From: Dipteris shenzhenensis
Lineage: Eukaryota > Polypodiophyta > Polypodiopsida > Gleicheniales
Assembly: GCA_047967505.1 (NCBI GenBank)
Contig: CM106540.1
Strand: one strand, 5' to 3'
Length of the DNA stretch: 64,000 nt
Shown here piece by piece: positions 11,840-23,569 of this stretch. Each line of letters opens with the position of its first letter. The stretch's first letter is position 1. The notes under the pieces were generated by a model that worked only from the letters and a program-made list of their open reading frames with translations, had not been told where the DNA came from and searched no databases. The translations under genes were made by a program, and so were the position numbers.

Positions 11840-13276
11840 CTAGATATCAATATCTGCAACTACACCGGTCCCATGTGCAAACATTGCTGCACTCAATTCA
11901 GGGATGTCCGCATTCAATGTAAACATCCTGCCCTTCTTCTTTCCTTTTGCTATCAAGCGACTGTTATTTTTCAGATCCTCAACAAAGCATCCATGAGGAT
12001 TAAATCTGACCTGCAAGCCCTGCTCAACCATTTGACCAATAGAAACTAGGTTCTTGGTGATATTCGGGACATGAAATACATCAGACAGGTATTTCTTTTT
12101 CCCATCCCACATAGACAAAGGAATTTTACTAATCTGCACAATAGGATGTGCAGTATCATCACCAGTCTCCACAAATCCTGGTATTTCCATTTTCCTTGCA
12201 TCTTGCATCCATTCTGCATGACCTATCATGTGGTTTGATGCACCTGAGTCAACATACCACACATCATTACTTTCTTCTGCACTTGTCATAAAATTGGTCA
12301 TGTGCTGCACCATAAACAAATGCTCATTTCTGTCATCACCTTGTCTACTAGAGGATGCATAATTGCCTTGCTGCAATTTTCCATTCATAATGTCATTCTG
12401 CTTTTTGTAGCAGTCTTTAGCCATATGACCCATTTTACCACAATAGTAGCGTTCGACATTGCTGTTTACATTTCGGCCTCTCTGCCATCCACCATGACCT
12501 CTTTGGCTCCCCCTGCCTCTAGAGTTACCATGTCCTCCTCCATAGGACTGGTCTTCTTGAGTTTGCTGCATATTTTGATTTCTACCATAGCCTCCAGATC
12601 GGCCTCCTCTACCTTTGCCTCTACCTCTTCCAGCATTTGAGTAGAAGACAGTTTCTTTTGAAGTTCCAGTTGAAGAAGATGCACCACCATTTCTCTGCTC
12701 TTCAGAAATTAGAAGAGCAAACAACTCCTCAAAATCAGAAAATTTCTCACAGACGGTAATGGATGTCTGGAACTGTGCATAATCCTTTCCTAGACCACCA
12801 TCCAAGGTCACAGAAACTAGATCATCATCTTCCACTGGTGACCCAATGGAAGCAAGTGCATTTGCAATTTTCTTCACCTTCATATGGTAGTCATTGATGC
12901 TCATATTTTCTCTCTGCACATTATGCAACTCTTGCTTGAGCCACATTTTCCTAGCTTGCGTATTTGTGCGGTACATTTTTCCCAAAGTATTCCATGCCTC
13001 CTTTGGCATACTTGCATCCTAAATATGCACAATCATAGAATCTGAAATACTGATAGACAACCAGTACATAACTTTTCTAGCTCTCTCATGCCATCCTTTA
13101 AATGCCTACATTTCTTGTTGATTGGGAACATTAGGAAGAACTGGTTCTTCTTCATTTCCTATAATGAACTCCCAATAGCCTTTTCCCATAAGGAAATTTG
13201 TCATTTTGAACTTCCATGCTTGGAAGTTGTTCTTGTCAAGCTTTTCAGTGACAATCTGTGAAAGAGAATTAGACGC
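11840..13276 (-). pseudogene. Copia Gag-protease (copy C)
   Basis: The reading frame starts at the ATG at 13276 (MASNSLSQIVTEKL). It contains a plant-copia Gag region (NNFQAWKFKMTNFL, then ENMSINDYHMKVKKI), an RGRG/GGYG-rich segment, the zinc knuckle CGKMGHMAKDC (first Cys replaced: YYCGKMGHMAKDC keeps a partial CCHC) and the aspartic protease motif YVDSGASNHM. Two in-frame TAG stops (13106-13108 and 13019-13021) cut the N-terminal part, while the remaining 389 codons are open. Gag packages the RNA and the protease cleaves the polyprotein. Confidence 0.8.
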
Positions 13277-13823
13277 CATTATAGAACACTGCAAAATATT
13301 CTGTCACTGCAAAAAACATAGCTTCTGCCTTACATGGGCAAATCTGCAAAACTAACGAAAGTGGTATTTGACCACACAATCACTTCCTAGTGACGATTTT
13401 GCATCAACGGGCAATAAGGATGATTCTGTAACTCCCAGTTTCTCTGTGCATAGGCATACGATGCAATTTCTACGGTAACTTTTCACCGATCTGTAGAGCA
13501 GTGGTCGCACAGCAAAAACAGGGCCTATTTCTCAGTGCTTGCGGAGAACTTCCGCCTCCAAAACGGGCCCCGAAATGGCCTCGAATCAAAAAAATAAAGT
13601 CACCGAGGGCTTTGCCTACACCCACAGCATAGATTGCCCTCTCGCCACACCGTGAAGGGCATCTCAATTTGAGACAATGCACTCTTGCACTTTCCGGCTG
13701 TGCTACCTACAGAGATTTGCTCCCAAACTCGAAAAAGGAAAGCAACACTGGTCTTGTTACCAGGACACCGTGAACTTGGTTTGCTTTCTTGAGCTCCTTA
13801 CCATAAACAAGGCTCTAATACCA

Positions 13824-14175
13824 TGTGAAGATAGTGGGAGAGAAGGAAGGAGTCTCACTTGCAGCATTCTCACATACACAATGGTGGAATACACACAAAG
13901 GTGGAGGTTGAAAACAATTTTTCTCTTCTTAGTTGTGAAAGCCAAAAGAACTCTTGTACAAAGAAATAGAATAACCCTATATGTGGGTCTCAAACCAAAC
14001 TCTGCTAACTAAGGTGGCATACTAACTGAGCCATGAACTAGAGTACATAAGGATAGTTGTCATCCAGCTATTATTCATGGGCGGTGTACCAACTGCATCT
14101 GCAGCTAACAAGTCGGTGACATAAATGCACAACGGTCACCCTGGCATATCACGAGTGGAGCTCGATATCTCAACA
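13824..14175 (-). repeat. Family I 5' LTR (copy C)
   Basis: Pairs with 8626-8977 and differs from it by about 14 substitutions by eye. It is directly followed (in element orientation) by the tRNA-iMet-type primer-binding site at 13812-13823. Confidence 0.95.
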
Positions 14176-14180
14176 ACTTC

Positions 14181-15680
14181 TTGGTAGGCCTTTGATTGGG
14201 GTAATTTTGTGAGTGTCTTTGTTATTTGAATCTATTATGCTTGTTTGTGCATGGGATAACCTAGTGTATTTCATCTTAATTTTTTGTTTACAATGTTTAC
14301 ATGTTTTGAAAGTCAATGTTTTGGTTTTGTATGTATTTTTTGAATGCTAGTTTTGGTTTTGGTGTGTTAATTATTCTCTATGAGCAGGCCTTTGTGTGTG
14401 TATGTGTTAGGGGTAAGGGATTGTTTATGTGTGAATGGGTTGGCTATGTTCTATGAAGTTATAGACCAAAATCATTTTTTCAATGCTATGGTATTAATAT
14501 TGCTCACAAATGGATCTCTTTAATGATTCTACTCTTTATGCCATTTGTCTCATCTATATACTCATGTGCATATGTGTATATTTATCAATCTTGAACTCCT
14601 TGAGCTTATGCAACACTGAAGGGACAAACACAATATTGAATCCCCAAAATGAAGGGGTCTAATAAAGCCAAAGCCCTTGTAAAGAAAATGCATGATGAGA
14701 TGATTAATTTGCTAATGTACAAGTCATTTGGAATTGCTAGCACAATAAGGGCCAAATTGTAAGGATAGTGGCATAAAAAATGAAAGATACTCTAAAGGAA
14801 TCATTCCAAACATTTCATTGAAAGCATAGCTCAACCGTTGGAAGCATGTACCACAATGGCTATTGAGAGACATAAAAGGTGAGATAGCTAGCATGGAATA
14901 CATGCTAAGCATCAAGGGAGAGAGTACTTAAGAATGAGGAGAGTATGTAAGGAGGAGAGAGTATTTAGGGACTTAGTTGTCAAAGGGTTGCATCATTTAG
15001 GTTATCGATTGTTGTGCGGGCATTTCCATTGCTATTGTAGATAGTCGAGTTGTTTACCAAAAGTGTGATACACATTGCCACAAATTGTTGAGTCATATAC
15101 TTTGTACTTACAAAACGATGGGTTTTTGAGAGTGTGAGTTTTCCAACGGAATGGATTTGTAGAGTTTGGAGTATGCCAAGCATTAAGGTAGAGTATTTAG
15201 GAAAGGAAGAATATTTTAGGGGTCAGCTGTAGAGGGGTTCCATTGTTGATGTTGTGGATTCTTGTGTGTGTGTGTGTTTGATCTAGCATTGGTTGCATAG
15301 AGTTTGGACTATGCCAAGCATTAGGAAGAGAGTATTTAAGGAGAACATATCTAAAGAGGAAGTTGTAGTGGGGTTACATCATTGTGGTTGTGGATTGTTG
15401 CATGGGTGCTTGAGTTGGCATCGATGCAATTACCAAGAGATGATTTATGGGTCACACAAAAATTTAGAGAGTGTGCAGCATGAATCAACACTCAATGAAT
15501 GCCAAGTGCAAAGGAGGATGTAAGATCTTGTCAATGGTAAATAATTAACAGATAAGAGAAGAGTACAAGGCAGAAGTGAATAACCCACCTTCAATAAAAT
15601 CTTTTCACTAACAAGGAAATCCAAGCTGGAGTAGAATATGGGTAGCTTGAGTAGTCCAATATCAAATACGATGTCGAGGG
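14181..15680. other. Non-coding region with degenerate repeats
   Basis: No gene recognised. Diverged repeats of a block containing GCCAAGCATTA, GAGTATTTA and TGTGGATT(C/G)TTG are visible around 14900, 15170 and 15300, and a looser relative lies near 18830-18975 beyond the copia insertion. They probably are an old tandem repeat. Confidence 0.45.
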
Positions 15681-15685
15681 AAGGA

Positions 15686-15909
15686 TGTGGGGGTTAAAGG
15701 TCACTGTGCCTTTACCTTGATTATGTACAATACTCAAACACATATATAAATGAATGAAAAAGAAGATTAGGGTGTTCTGCACCCAATAAAAGTTGTGTGG
15801 CTCTCAGTTTCTCTCTCAGATTAGGGTGTTCTGCACCCACAAAAAGTTGTGTGGCTCTCTGTTTCTCTCTCTCCCTCTTCCATTCTTGCTTCCATTGAGA
15901 GCACTCTCA
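15686..15909 (+). repeat. Family II 5' LTR with internal 54-bp duplication
   Basis: Starts TGTGGGGGTTAAAGG and ends ACTCTCA. A 54-bp unit starting AGATTAGGGTGTTCTGCACC is present twice (15764 and 15818), which explains its 224-bp length against about 170 bp for the other family II LTRs. A TATATAAA box lies at 15743-15750, upstream of the duplicated segment. Confidence 0.9.
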
Positions 15910-17057
15910 ACTGGTATCAGAGCCCGAGTGATCTAGCTAAGCATGCGTGAATGCTTGAAGCTCAGTAGCTCTGTGGGAGGAAGGGCTCTGTGGGAGGAAG
16001 GAGAAGCTCTGTGGGAAGCTTTGTGGGTAACCTTACTTGCATTCGAGTGTATAGAGACCCTGGAGGAACCTTTGGAAAAGTCACTCTGGTTTTGAAAGCT
16101 TGTTAAGTGTTTTCAAAGAAAAAGTCGTTTTTTGAGCTTTTCCCTGTTCCGTTCGATGACAGAGACTCTGTATTGACCTGTAGAGGCAACTATTGCTTAC
16201 TTTTGGTATCCACTTCACTTCAGGAGCTTGGAAACACCTTCATTCTTGAATCTAGGATCATTTCATTGGATTTTTGACTCATTGTGTCAGTTTTTGCGTT
16301 TTTCTGCCTGGGTGTTGGAACTCAAGTTTAGAGCAACCATTTGCAGATCTGTCAGTTCCGATGGACTCAGGAGGTCCTAAAACTTCTATGTTGCTCATCA
16401 TTCACACTCCGGTGGAGTTTACAAATAGCTCTGTTTCTAAAAACGTTTTTCAGTCCGTGTGTTGGACCCAGTGATTGAGACCACGGTTTCCAAAACCGTC
16501 TGTCCCATTGCATTTCGGATGCCCAAAAACCCCTACCTGTGAGTTCTTACGTGATTCGGTGGAGGATTTTCAGAGTTATAGATCTCTGTGTATTCGATTT
16601 TGTCTCTCTATTATGCATTTTTCATTCTAAGGTTTTGAAACCTTAGATTTATGCCACATGGCAGTGGATAAGTGTTGACTCCCATTTCTCACTCATCGGT
16701 TGGGATTTTGGAGTTCCAGAAGAAGAGAGATATTTGCAGATTTTCTTGCTGAGTCCGATTATGCAATGGCACCCATGTTTTGAGGGATCTCAGGTTCTAT
16801 TTTCAGTAGCGGTCATTACTATGGGACTATGATCTCTTGAGCAAACCTTATGCAGATCACTCTGGTTGCAGTTTGAGCAGTGTGCACTCATTCGTGGTGT
16901 GCATTGGGTTGCAGTGGATGATTTATAAGCAATTTGGATGCATTGAGATCCTTATTAGATGCACTGATCGGCCCAAATTGCCTTGTGGGATGCTATTTTT
17001 ATGGATGCTTTGCACATGGATGCTATATTATGCTGAGGGACAACTTTGACACATTGG

Positions 17058-18530
17058 CAAGAGAAGGGTGTGGACTTTGATGAGATATTCTCTCCGGTTG
17101 TGAATATGACCACACTTAGATGCATGCTTAGACTAGTGGCATCAGAGGATATGGAGCTTATGCAGATGGATGTCAAGACAGCTTTCTTGCATGGGGATTT
17201 ACATGAGGAAATTTACATGGTGCAGCCGAAAGGCTTTGAAGAAAAGGGCAAAGAGCATTTAGTTTGAAAGATAAAGAAGAGTCTCTATGGTCTTAAGCAA
17301 GCACCTAGAGAATGGTATAAGAAGTTTGATGCTTTCATTTGGTCCCAGGGTTTTAGAAGGAGTGAAATTGATCACTGCCTCTACATTAAAAGGGCTAAGG
17401 ATAATGGCCTGATAATCTTGGCACTATATGTGGATGATATGCTATTGGCTAGCAAGAATACTTATGAGCTAGATGAATTAAAGGCCAAGTTGCATGAGGC
17501 CTTTGATATGAAGGATTTGGGACTTGCAAGTCATATTCTTGGTATGCGCATCACGCATGATCAGAGTAGGAAACTCTTTGGCTTTCACAAAAAGAGTATG
17601 TTACAAAAGTATTGCAGCGTTTCAATATGGAGCGGGGGGAGGCAGTGAGTACTCCATTGCCTCCATATGTGAAACTAAGTCATACAGATAGTCCCAAATC
17701 AGATGAGGAAAGGGCCATGATGACCAAGGTTCCTTATGCATCTGTTACAAAAGTATTGCAGCGTTTCAATATGGAGGGGGGGGAGGCAGTGAGTACTCCG
17801 TTGCCTCCATATGTGAAATTGAGTCATACAGATAGTCCCAAATCAGATGAGGAAAGGGCCATGATGGCCAAGGTTCCTTATGCATCAGCAGTTGGGAGTC
17901 TTATGTATGCTATGATAGCTACTAGACTAGACATTGCATTTGCAGTGGGAGTTGTTAGTCGGTATATGTCTAATCCAGGAAAGAGGCATTGGGAGGTAGT
18001 TAAATGCATCATGAGGTACATGAAGGGTACCAAGGGGATGTGCATCTGCTTTGGTAGAGGAGACATGCGTGTACTTGGGTACACAGATTCAGACTATGCA
18101 GGGCATGTGGATAGTAGGAGATCCACTTCTGGTTATGTATTCACCTTTGTAAGTGGTGTAGTGTCGTGGATGTCTCTCGCATAGAAGTGCGTTGCTTTGT
18201 CTACCACAGAGGCTGAGTATGTTGCAGCCACAGAGGGTTGCAAGGAGGCTATATGGCTTGATCGGCTAGTGGGAGATTTGGGGATTCATACAGGTGTACC
18301 GACATTGCATAATGATTCCATGAGTGCTATTCAACTAGCATAGAATCCGGTCTTTCATGCAAAGACCAAACTCATTGAGGTCAGGTACCATTTTATCAGG
18401 GAGGTACTTGAGGACAAGCGCATAGAGCTTGTCAAGGTTCATACAGATGATAACCCTACAAATATGCTGACGAAGAGTCTACCTAGTCAGTGGTTTGAGT
18501 ATTGTCGTGTATTGATGGGCATTGGATAGT
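17058..18530 (+). pseudogene. Copia reverse transcriptase-RNase H fragment (copy G)
   Basis: Begins inside the fingers region at VDFDEIFSPVV and includes MDVKTAFLHGD, ALYVDDMLLA (the YVDD catalytic box), GYTDSDYAGHVDSRRSTSGY and the RNase H end KTKLIEVRYHF. A TGA at 17265-17267 replaces a Cys codon of the sister copy. A 1-bp deletion near 17575 shifts the frame. TAG stops at 18182-18184 and near 18342 replace CAG and CGG codons. A 144-bp tandem duplication (17601-17744 and 17745-17888) repeats 48 residues around RFNMEGGEAVSTPLPPY in frame. It is not functional. Confidence 0.85.
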
Positions 18531-18582
18531 ATGCTCACTGGTTGTTCTCCCTTAAAGGCACATTGTCCTTTAAGTGGGAGGT

Positions 18583-18752
18583 TGTAGGGGTTAAAGGTCA
18601 CTATGCCTTTACCCCAGTTATGTACAATACTCAAACACATATATAAATGAATGAAAAAGAAGATTAGGGTGTTCTGCACCCACTAAAAGTTGTGTGGCTC
18701 TCTATTTCTCTCTCTCCCTCTTCCATTCTTGCTTTCATTGAGAACACTCTCA
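18583..18752 (+). repeat. Family II 3' LTR (copy G)
   Basis: A 170-bp LTR starting TGTAGGGGTTAAAGG and ending ACTCTCA. It has a single copy of the segment that is duplicated in the 5' LTR. Confidence 0.92.
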
Positions 18753-18757
18753 AAGGA

Positions 18758-19852
18758 GTGCAAGAAGTCCAAAATAGTAAAGAGAGGAAGTCCACATGTA
18801 TCAAGGCATGAAGTTCTGGGAAGACTTTGTTGGTGTATGCAAACTCAAGGTCGACGGGCATTAGGCTAAAAGCATGGTTGAGGCAAGGGGGATTGGTAGA
18901 TCAACATGCCATGTGGTGCATCCATGGTGGGCTAATTTAGGGGATGTATCTTGCTATGATTATGGATTCTTGTTGTCGCAATTATCTTTGAAGATGGTGC
19001 TCTTGTTTTGCCTTGGAAGCCAATCGTGACAAGCGTGGCATCTTTTACTAAGAGTCTTTATTTTCATGGATCGATGCCTTAGTTGATGTATGGTTGTAGA
19101 TGAGTGTGTGTGTTGTAATGAATCTCCAACAAGCTCACTAGATCTGAGGAGATGGTGATAAAATAAAGAGTCAATCATGCTTTTTTGCTTTGTGTTCATA
19201 GATTATTTTATGTGATGATGAATTCAACTAGCTTGTAGATTGCTTACATGATGCAGTAGAGTAATTTAGTCAATAGAACTAATAGTCATACCTCACAAAA
19301 TACACAAAGGCAAGGAAAAGATCCAAGTCTAGTAACACACTTTGTAAGAATGGGAGATACATCATAGAGGCCACTAGCCAACCAACCCATGGCCAAATCT
19401 GCTAACATGGCAAGACCAAAATAAAAAAATAAAATTTTAATGTACAGGCACTGAGGGAGTGAAAATCATCATTCACATTTGCAAAAATTTATACAAACAT
19501 TAGCATAATGCAATGCAACATAGAGGATGAGTACCTTTGTACTTTCCACCATGTTTGTATGCATCAAATGGTTTAATCAATATCCAAATGGTCTTTTTGT
19601 GATGGGCTACATTGAGACAAGATTTAAAAAAAAGTTTCAACATGATTTTAGCAAGGAATATGTCATGCTAAATGTCAACAAAGTCAAGCATTTAATGTAC
19701 AAGTTTGGGGCTTGAATCACAATGCTCACCAATCAACTACCAACAAGTGAAGATGAAATAATGCCTTGTTCATGGTCTCTAAGCAACCTCATCAATGATG
19801 CAAATTTGAGAAGCATGGAGTCCACGAGTTAAATGAGTATGTATGATAAATT
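18758..19852. other. Non-coding region without recognisable gene
   Basis: No supported coding sequence. It continues the degenerate repeat context seen left of copy G and contains only short frames. Confidence 0.5.
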
Positions 19853-20510
19853 CGACAAAATATGAAGATGAGGAAAGAGGGTCCAACTAGAAAGCACACC
19901 ACAAATGACTAACTATACACTATATTAGTTGTAGAGAAGAATATATAATGCATTTAGGGTTAGGATTTCAAAAAAAATTATATTTTTATCACTCTTATGT
20001 GTTAGCACTTAGCCACAATTTAAAACATGATGTTGAGATGGATCCTCAACACCTTTTCTCAACATCAACATCATGAAGTAGGACTTCCCTCAAGAGGATG
20101 ATTCTAGGAAAATGAATTGAACATTACATTCCATCATATTCCCTTAATGGGAATGTCCTTCCTTTGAGTCAATCAGTGTTTCACAAAAATCTCTTTCCCA
20201 CATGGTTTTCTAAAGATGTATACAATATTATTTTTGTCTTTGAAATGTTGCAATGTGATGTCACCAAGTAACACTATTTGTCTGATGAAGTTCTCTTTGA
20301 CACAATGTGATGTCACCAAGTAACACTATTTCTCTGATGAAGTGCTCTCTGACATCAATGCAATTTGTCCTTGGATGATATATTGGATTCTTGACCAAGG
20401 CTTGAGCTAAGTGCTTACCATATTAAATGATTGTTGGCTTTTTCAAAATGATCTACTTTTAACAATAGTTTTTCAAGCCATATAGCCTCACACGCAACTG
20501 TGATAATATA
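19853..20510 (-). mobile_element. Ty1/copia family III 3'-end fragment
   Basis: Matches the 3' end of the element at 42955-48493. It has a degenerate LTR (19853-20051; starts CGACAAAATATGAAG instead of TGACAAAATATGAAG, ends CTCAACA) followed by a decayed polypurine region, the untranslated spacer, and the last part of RNase H up to the block corresponding to GACAATAGTYTTCTAAGCC. Homology ends near 20510. An internal AATGTGATGTCACCAAGTAA segment is repeated (20250 and 20303). Confidence 0.75.
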
Positions 20511-20554
20511 AGGTAGTCTAGTTTAATTTTTTGTGATAATTTGTAAAAAAATGT

Positions 20555-21182
20555 GTATAAGAACGTATTTTAGTCAAATATCTGGCTATATTTTTGTGAA
20601 TCAAAAGGGTTCAATTCATCAAATTGGTCATCAAGACCATGATGAAGAAATCTCTCATTCAACACAAGAAGTCAATGACATACTATGTGAAGATAGTGGG
20701 AGAGAGGGAAGGAGTCTCACTTGAGGCTTTCTCACAATCACAATGGGGGAATACACACAAAGGTGGAGGCTGAAAACAGTTTTCCTCTTCTTAGTTGTGT
20801 AAGCCAAAAGAACTCTAGTACAAAGAAAATAGAAGAACCCTATATGTGGGTCTCAAACCAAACTCAACTAACTAAGGTGGCATACTAACTGAGCCACAAA
20901 CTAGAGTAGATAAGGATAGCTATCATCCAGCTATTATTCGTGGGCGGTGTACCAACCGCATCTCCAGCTAACAAGTCGGTGACATAAATACACAACGGTC
21001 ACCCTGGCATATCGCGAGTGGAGCTCGATATCTCAACACTATCTACATGCAAATGGTCAAGCCAAAAGCAATAAACAAGGTGTTCAAAATGATTTTCAAC
21101 ATACAGTGTGTGAGCACTAAAACAAAATGGGTATAAGAACGTATTTTAGTCAAATATTTGGCTATATTTTTGGAATCAAAAG
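20555..21182. repeat. 52-53-bp direct repeats flanking a solo LTR
   Basis: A segment starting GTATAAGAACGTATTTTAGT and ending AATCAAAAG is present at 20555-20607 and 21131-21182 with one or two substitutions and a 1-bp gap. The family I solo LTR (20686-21038) lies between them. Confidence 0.85.
20686..21038 (-). repeat. Family I solo LTR
   Basis: A 353-bp sequence equal in extent to the family I LTRs (plus strand TGTGAAGATAGTGGGAG to GATATCTCAACA) with no internal region on either side. The 5-bp flanks TACTA and CTATC do not form a perfect target-site duplication. It may have formed by LTR-LTR recombination or inter-element recombination. Confidence 0.9.
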
Positions 21183-21673
21183 CATGCATATTGTTGTATA
21201 GACACATGCATGCCATACAAATGCTAAATTCCATTCCACATCACACATATCTTTGTGGTTGTGGAGGAGAAAAATGGAACGTCTAAAATGTTTATTTTGT
21301 GAAGTCATTGATGGTGGTGTCATCTAGAATGTCATCCTTTGATTTTACCTAGTATCAAGATCCATATTAGAGTTCTTCCTTATATTTTGAACAAAATGTG
21401 GATATATACTATGATGATGGATATATCTATGATATGATGTGAGGACATATGTATTTGTGATGTGGGTGGAGAAGAGATAAGGTTGCACTTGCCCCATGTG
21501 TATGGATGATAGACAATGAAGCAAAATGAGGAACCATGGTTGAATGATTCCCTCTCTCTTCTCTGTGTGCATGCTCTTCTTTCCTTCAATGTGGTTCAGA
21601 GCCCACCTTGATGAGTTGGTTCCTATAGCTATTCCTTGTTCATGATGTGATTTGGAAAGTTGTACCAGAAATC
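21043..21673. other. Non-coding stretch between solo LTR and truncated copia
   Basis: No gene recognised; it includes the right-hand direct repeat at 21131-21182. Confidence 0.5.
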
Positions 21674-22945
21674 GCAACTGTAAGAGCAGTCATTGCTATG
21701 GCTACATCAAAGGGATGGTCTTTATATGAGATGGATGTAAAGAATGCCTTCTTGCATGGTGATTTGCAAGAAGAGGTCTATATGGAGCAGCCACCAGGTT
21801 ATGTGCATGCTGTTCATCCTGAGTTTGTTTACAGGTTGAAGAAAGCCTTGTATGGCTTGAAGCAAGTACCCAGAGCATGGTCTGACAAGATAGGACAATA
21901 TCTTGTCACTATTGGCTTTCAGATTTCCAAGGTAGATTTCTCACTTTATGTGAGAAAAACATAGAAAGGCATTATGCTGCTTGTCCTTTATGTTGATGAT
22001 TTGATCATCACAGGTGATAGTGATGAAGATATCCTTCATGTGAAAATGCAATTGAAGCAAAAGTTTGAGATGAAGGATTTGGGAGAGCTGTGTTACTTCT
22101 TGGGCATTGAGGTGATTAGATCCACAAGTGGGATATGGCTCTTGTAGAAGCAGTATGGATTGGACATGTTGTCCAAATATGGGATGACAGGTTGTAAGCC
22201 TATTTCAATTCCTTTGGAGCAGAATGTGAAGCTGAGCACAAATGCAGGTGAGCTTTTGGAAGACCCTACTATGTACAGACGCATAGTAGGAAGTTTGATT
22301 TATATGACTATTACCAGGCCAGATTTGAGCTATGCTATTGGGTTGGTAGGTCAGTTTATGGAGGCTCCAAGGAAACCACATTTGGATGTGGCTAGATGCA
22401 TACTGAGGTATATGAAGTCCACATTGTAGTATGGACTATTTTATGAGACTGGGTTTCAGATACAGTTGCATGGATACACTGATGCTGATTGGGCTAGTAG
22501 TATTTCTGATAGACGACCTACAAGTGGATATATGTTCTCTTTTGGGAGTGTTGTAGTCACTTGGAGTAGCAAGAAACAGCCTATAGTTGCCTTGTCGAGC
22601 ACAGAGGCTGAGTACAGGGGTGTAGCGATGGCTGCATGTGAGGTAGCTTGGTTGCGTAAGCTACTTTATGATATGCATCAATCTATAGATGGGCCAGTTG
22701 TCATTTATTGTGACAACATGAGCAGTATACACTTGGCAAATAACCCAGTCTATCACGCTAAAACAAAGCACATTGAGGTGCATTATCACTATGTGTAGGA
22801 GAAGGTTCTGGTAGGTTTTATTGATCTAGTTTATTTCAGCACAGAGGATCAGGTAGCTAACATATTCACAAAGGCATTGGGCATAGAGAAGCTACGTAAG
22901 TTCAGAGACCTGCTTGGTGTGCATGAATTGGGATTGAGCTCGAGG
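21674..22945 (+). pseudogene. Copia reverse transcriptase-RNase H (copy E)
   Basis: One reading frame runs through the whole fragment, interrupted only by single TAG codons (21962-21964, 22145-22147, 22427-22429, 22796-22798). Motifs include MDVKNAFLHGDLQEEVYMEQP, LYGLKQVPRAWSDK, LYVDDLIITGDSDED (catalytic Asp pair), GYTDADWASS, STEAEYRG and [12 protein letters not shown]. Copies C and F show CAG at two of these stop positions. The frame is otherwise well conserved, so the copy died by point mutation after truncation or insertion. Confidence 0.88.
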
Positions 22946-22950
22946 GGGAG

Positions 22951-23308
22951 TGTTGAGATATCAAGCTCTACTCGTGATATGTCAAGGTGAACGTTGTGCA
23001 TTTATGTCACCGACTTGTTAGCTATAGATGCGGTTGGTACACTGCCCATGAATAATAGCTGGATGATAGCTATCTTTTTGTACTCTAGTTAGTGGCTCAG
23101 TTAGTATGCCACCTAGGCTAGCTGAGTTTGGTTTGAGACCCACATATAGGGTTCGCCTATTCATTTTGTACTTAAAGAGAGTTCTTTTGTCTTTCATAAC
23201 TAAGAAGAGGAAAACTATTTTCAGCCTCCACCTTTGTGTATATTCCCCCATTATGTATGTGAGAATGCTGCAAGTGAGACTCCTTACTTCTCTTCCACTC
23301 TCTTCACA
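22951..23308 (+). repeat. Family I 3' LTR (copy E)
   Basis: Starts TGTTGAGATATCAAG and ends CTCTTCACA; 358 bp. Orientation is opposite to the solo LTR at 20686-21038. Confidence 0.92.
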
Positions 23309-23564
23309 ATGGAAGGACCCGATAGTCTTGGAATTTCCTTTTCGCATTTATTAATCCGAAATCCTTTCTAGATTAGTGTAGGTATAGAAGCAAAAAGTGC
23401 AAGGAAAGCCCTTTGGGAAGGGCTAAGGTCTTTTTATGGGGACACCTCATTGGGAAGGTCTTTGTGGTTAATAGAGTGGCCTCTTAGGTAGGGACCGCTT
23501 GTTCTAAGAAGTCATCCCAGAGTAGCAACTAGATTGCCCAAAAAGGGATGAGAATTTACTGAGA
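23309..23564. other. Short spacer between family I copies E and F
   Basis: No firm annotation. Copy F splits this spacer from the LINE-like sequence at 29245 onward, so it may be the upstream part of the same LINE. One frame contains FLWGHLIGK, faintly reminiscent of plant L1 elements, but this is weak. Confidence 0.3.
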
Positions 23565-23569
23565 CATAT

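Larger units (their letters stand above)
8626..14175 (-). mobile_element. Full-length Ty1/copia retrotransposon, family I (copy C)
   Basis: A 5.55-kb element on the minus strand bounded by 352-bp LTRs (8626-8977 and 13824-14175) and a perfect 5-bp target-site duplication, ACTTC, at 8621-8625 and 14176-14180. The primer-binding site next to the 5' LTR (13812-13823, read TGGTATTAGAGC on the minus strand) matches the initiator tRNA-Met site except for one base. A polypurine tract (complement of CTCCCCCTCGAGC, 8978-8990) abuts the 3' LTR. Internal order is gag, protease, integrase, reverse transcriptase, RNase H, which is the copia order. About 14 differences between the LTRs by eye, plus stops and frameshifts, mark it as an old, inactive insertion. 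Confidence 0.95.
15686..18752 (+). mobile_element. Internally deleted Ty1/copia element, family II (copy G)
   Basis: A plus-strand element bounded by LTRs 15686-15909 and 18583-18752, with a perfect target-site duplication AAGGA at 15681-15685 and 18753-18757. The primer-binding site TGGTATCAGAGC is at 15912-15923, and the polypurine tract AAGTGGGAGGT lies just before the 3' LTR. Comparison with the sister copy at 36113-41858 shows that about 3 kb is missing. The leader (to about 17057) runs straight into the reverse transcriptase at GAGAAGGGTGTGG, so gag, protease, integrase and the first part of RT are gone. It kept both ends, so it could have moved only with proteins supplied in trans. Confidence 0.93.
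21674..23308 (+). mobile_element. 5'-truncated Ty1/copia element, family I (copy E)
   Basis: Plus strand. Homology to copies C and F begins abruptly in the reverse transcriptase at GCAACTGTAAGAGCAGTC and runs through RNase H, the polypurine tract (CTCGAGGGGGAG) and a complete 3' LTR (22951-23308). The 5' LTR, gag, protease and integrase are missing. No target-site duplication is visible. Confidence 0.9.

Noticed and set aside
12302-12640. A 112-codon plus-strand frame (and its counterpart at 25091-25429 on the minus strand)
   Set aside because: Both are antisense shadows of the RG/GG-rich Gag C-terminus of family I; the counterpart occurs because the copies are in opposite orientation.
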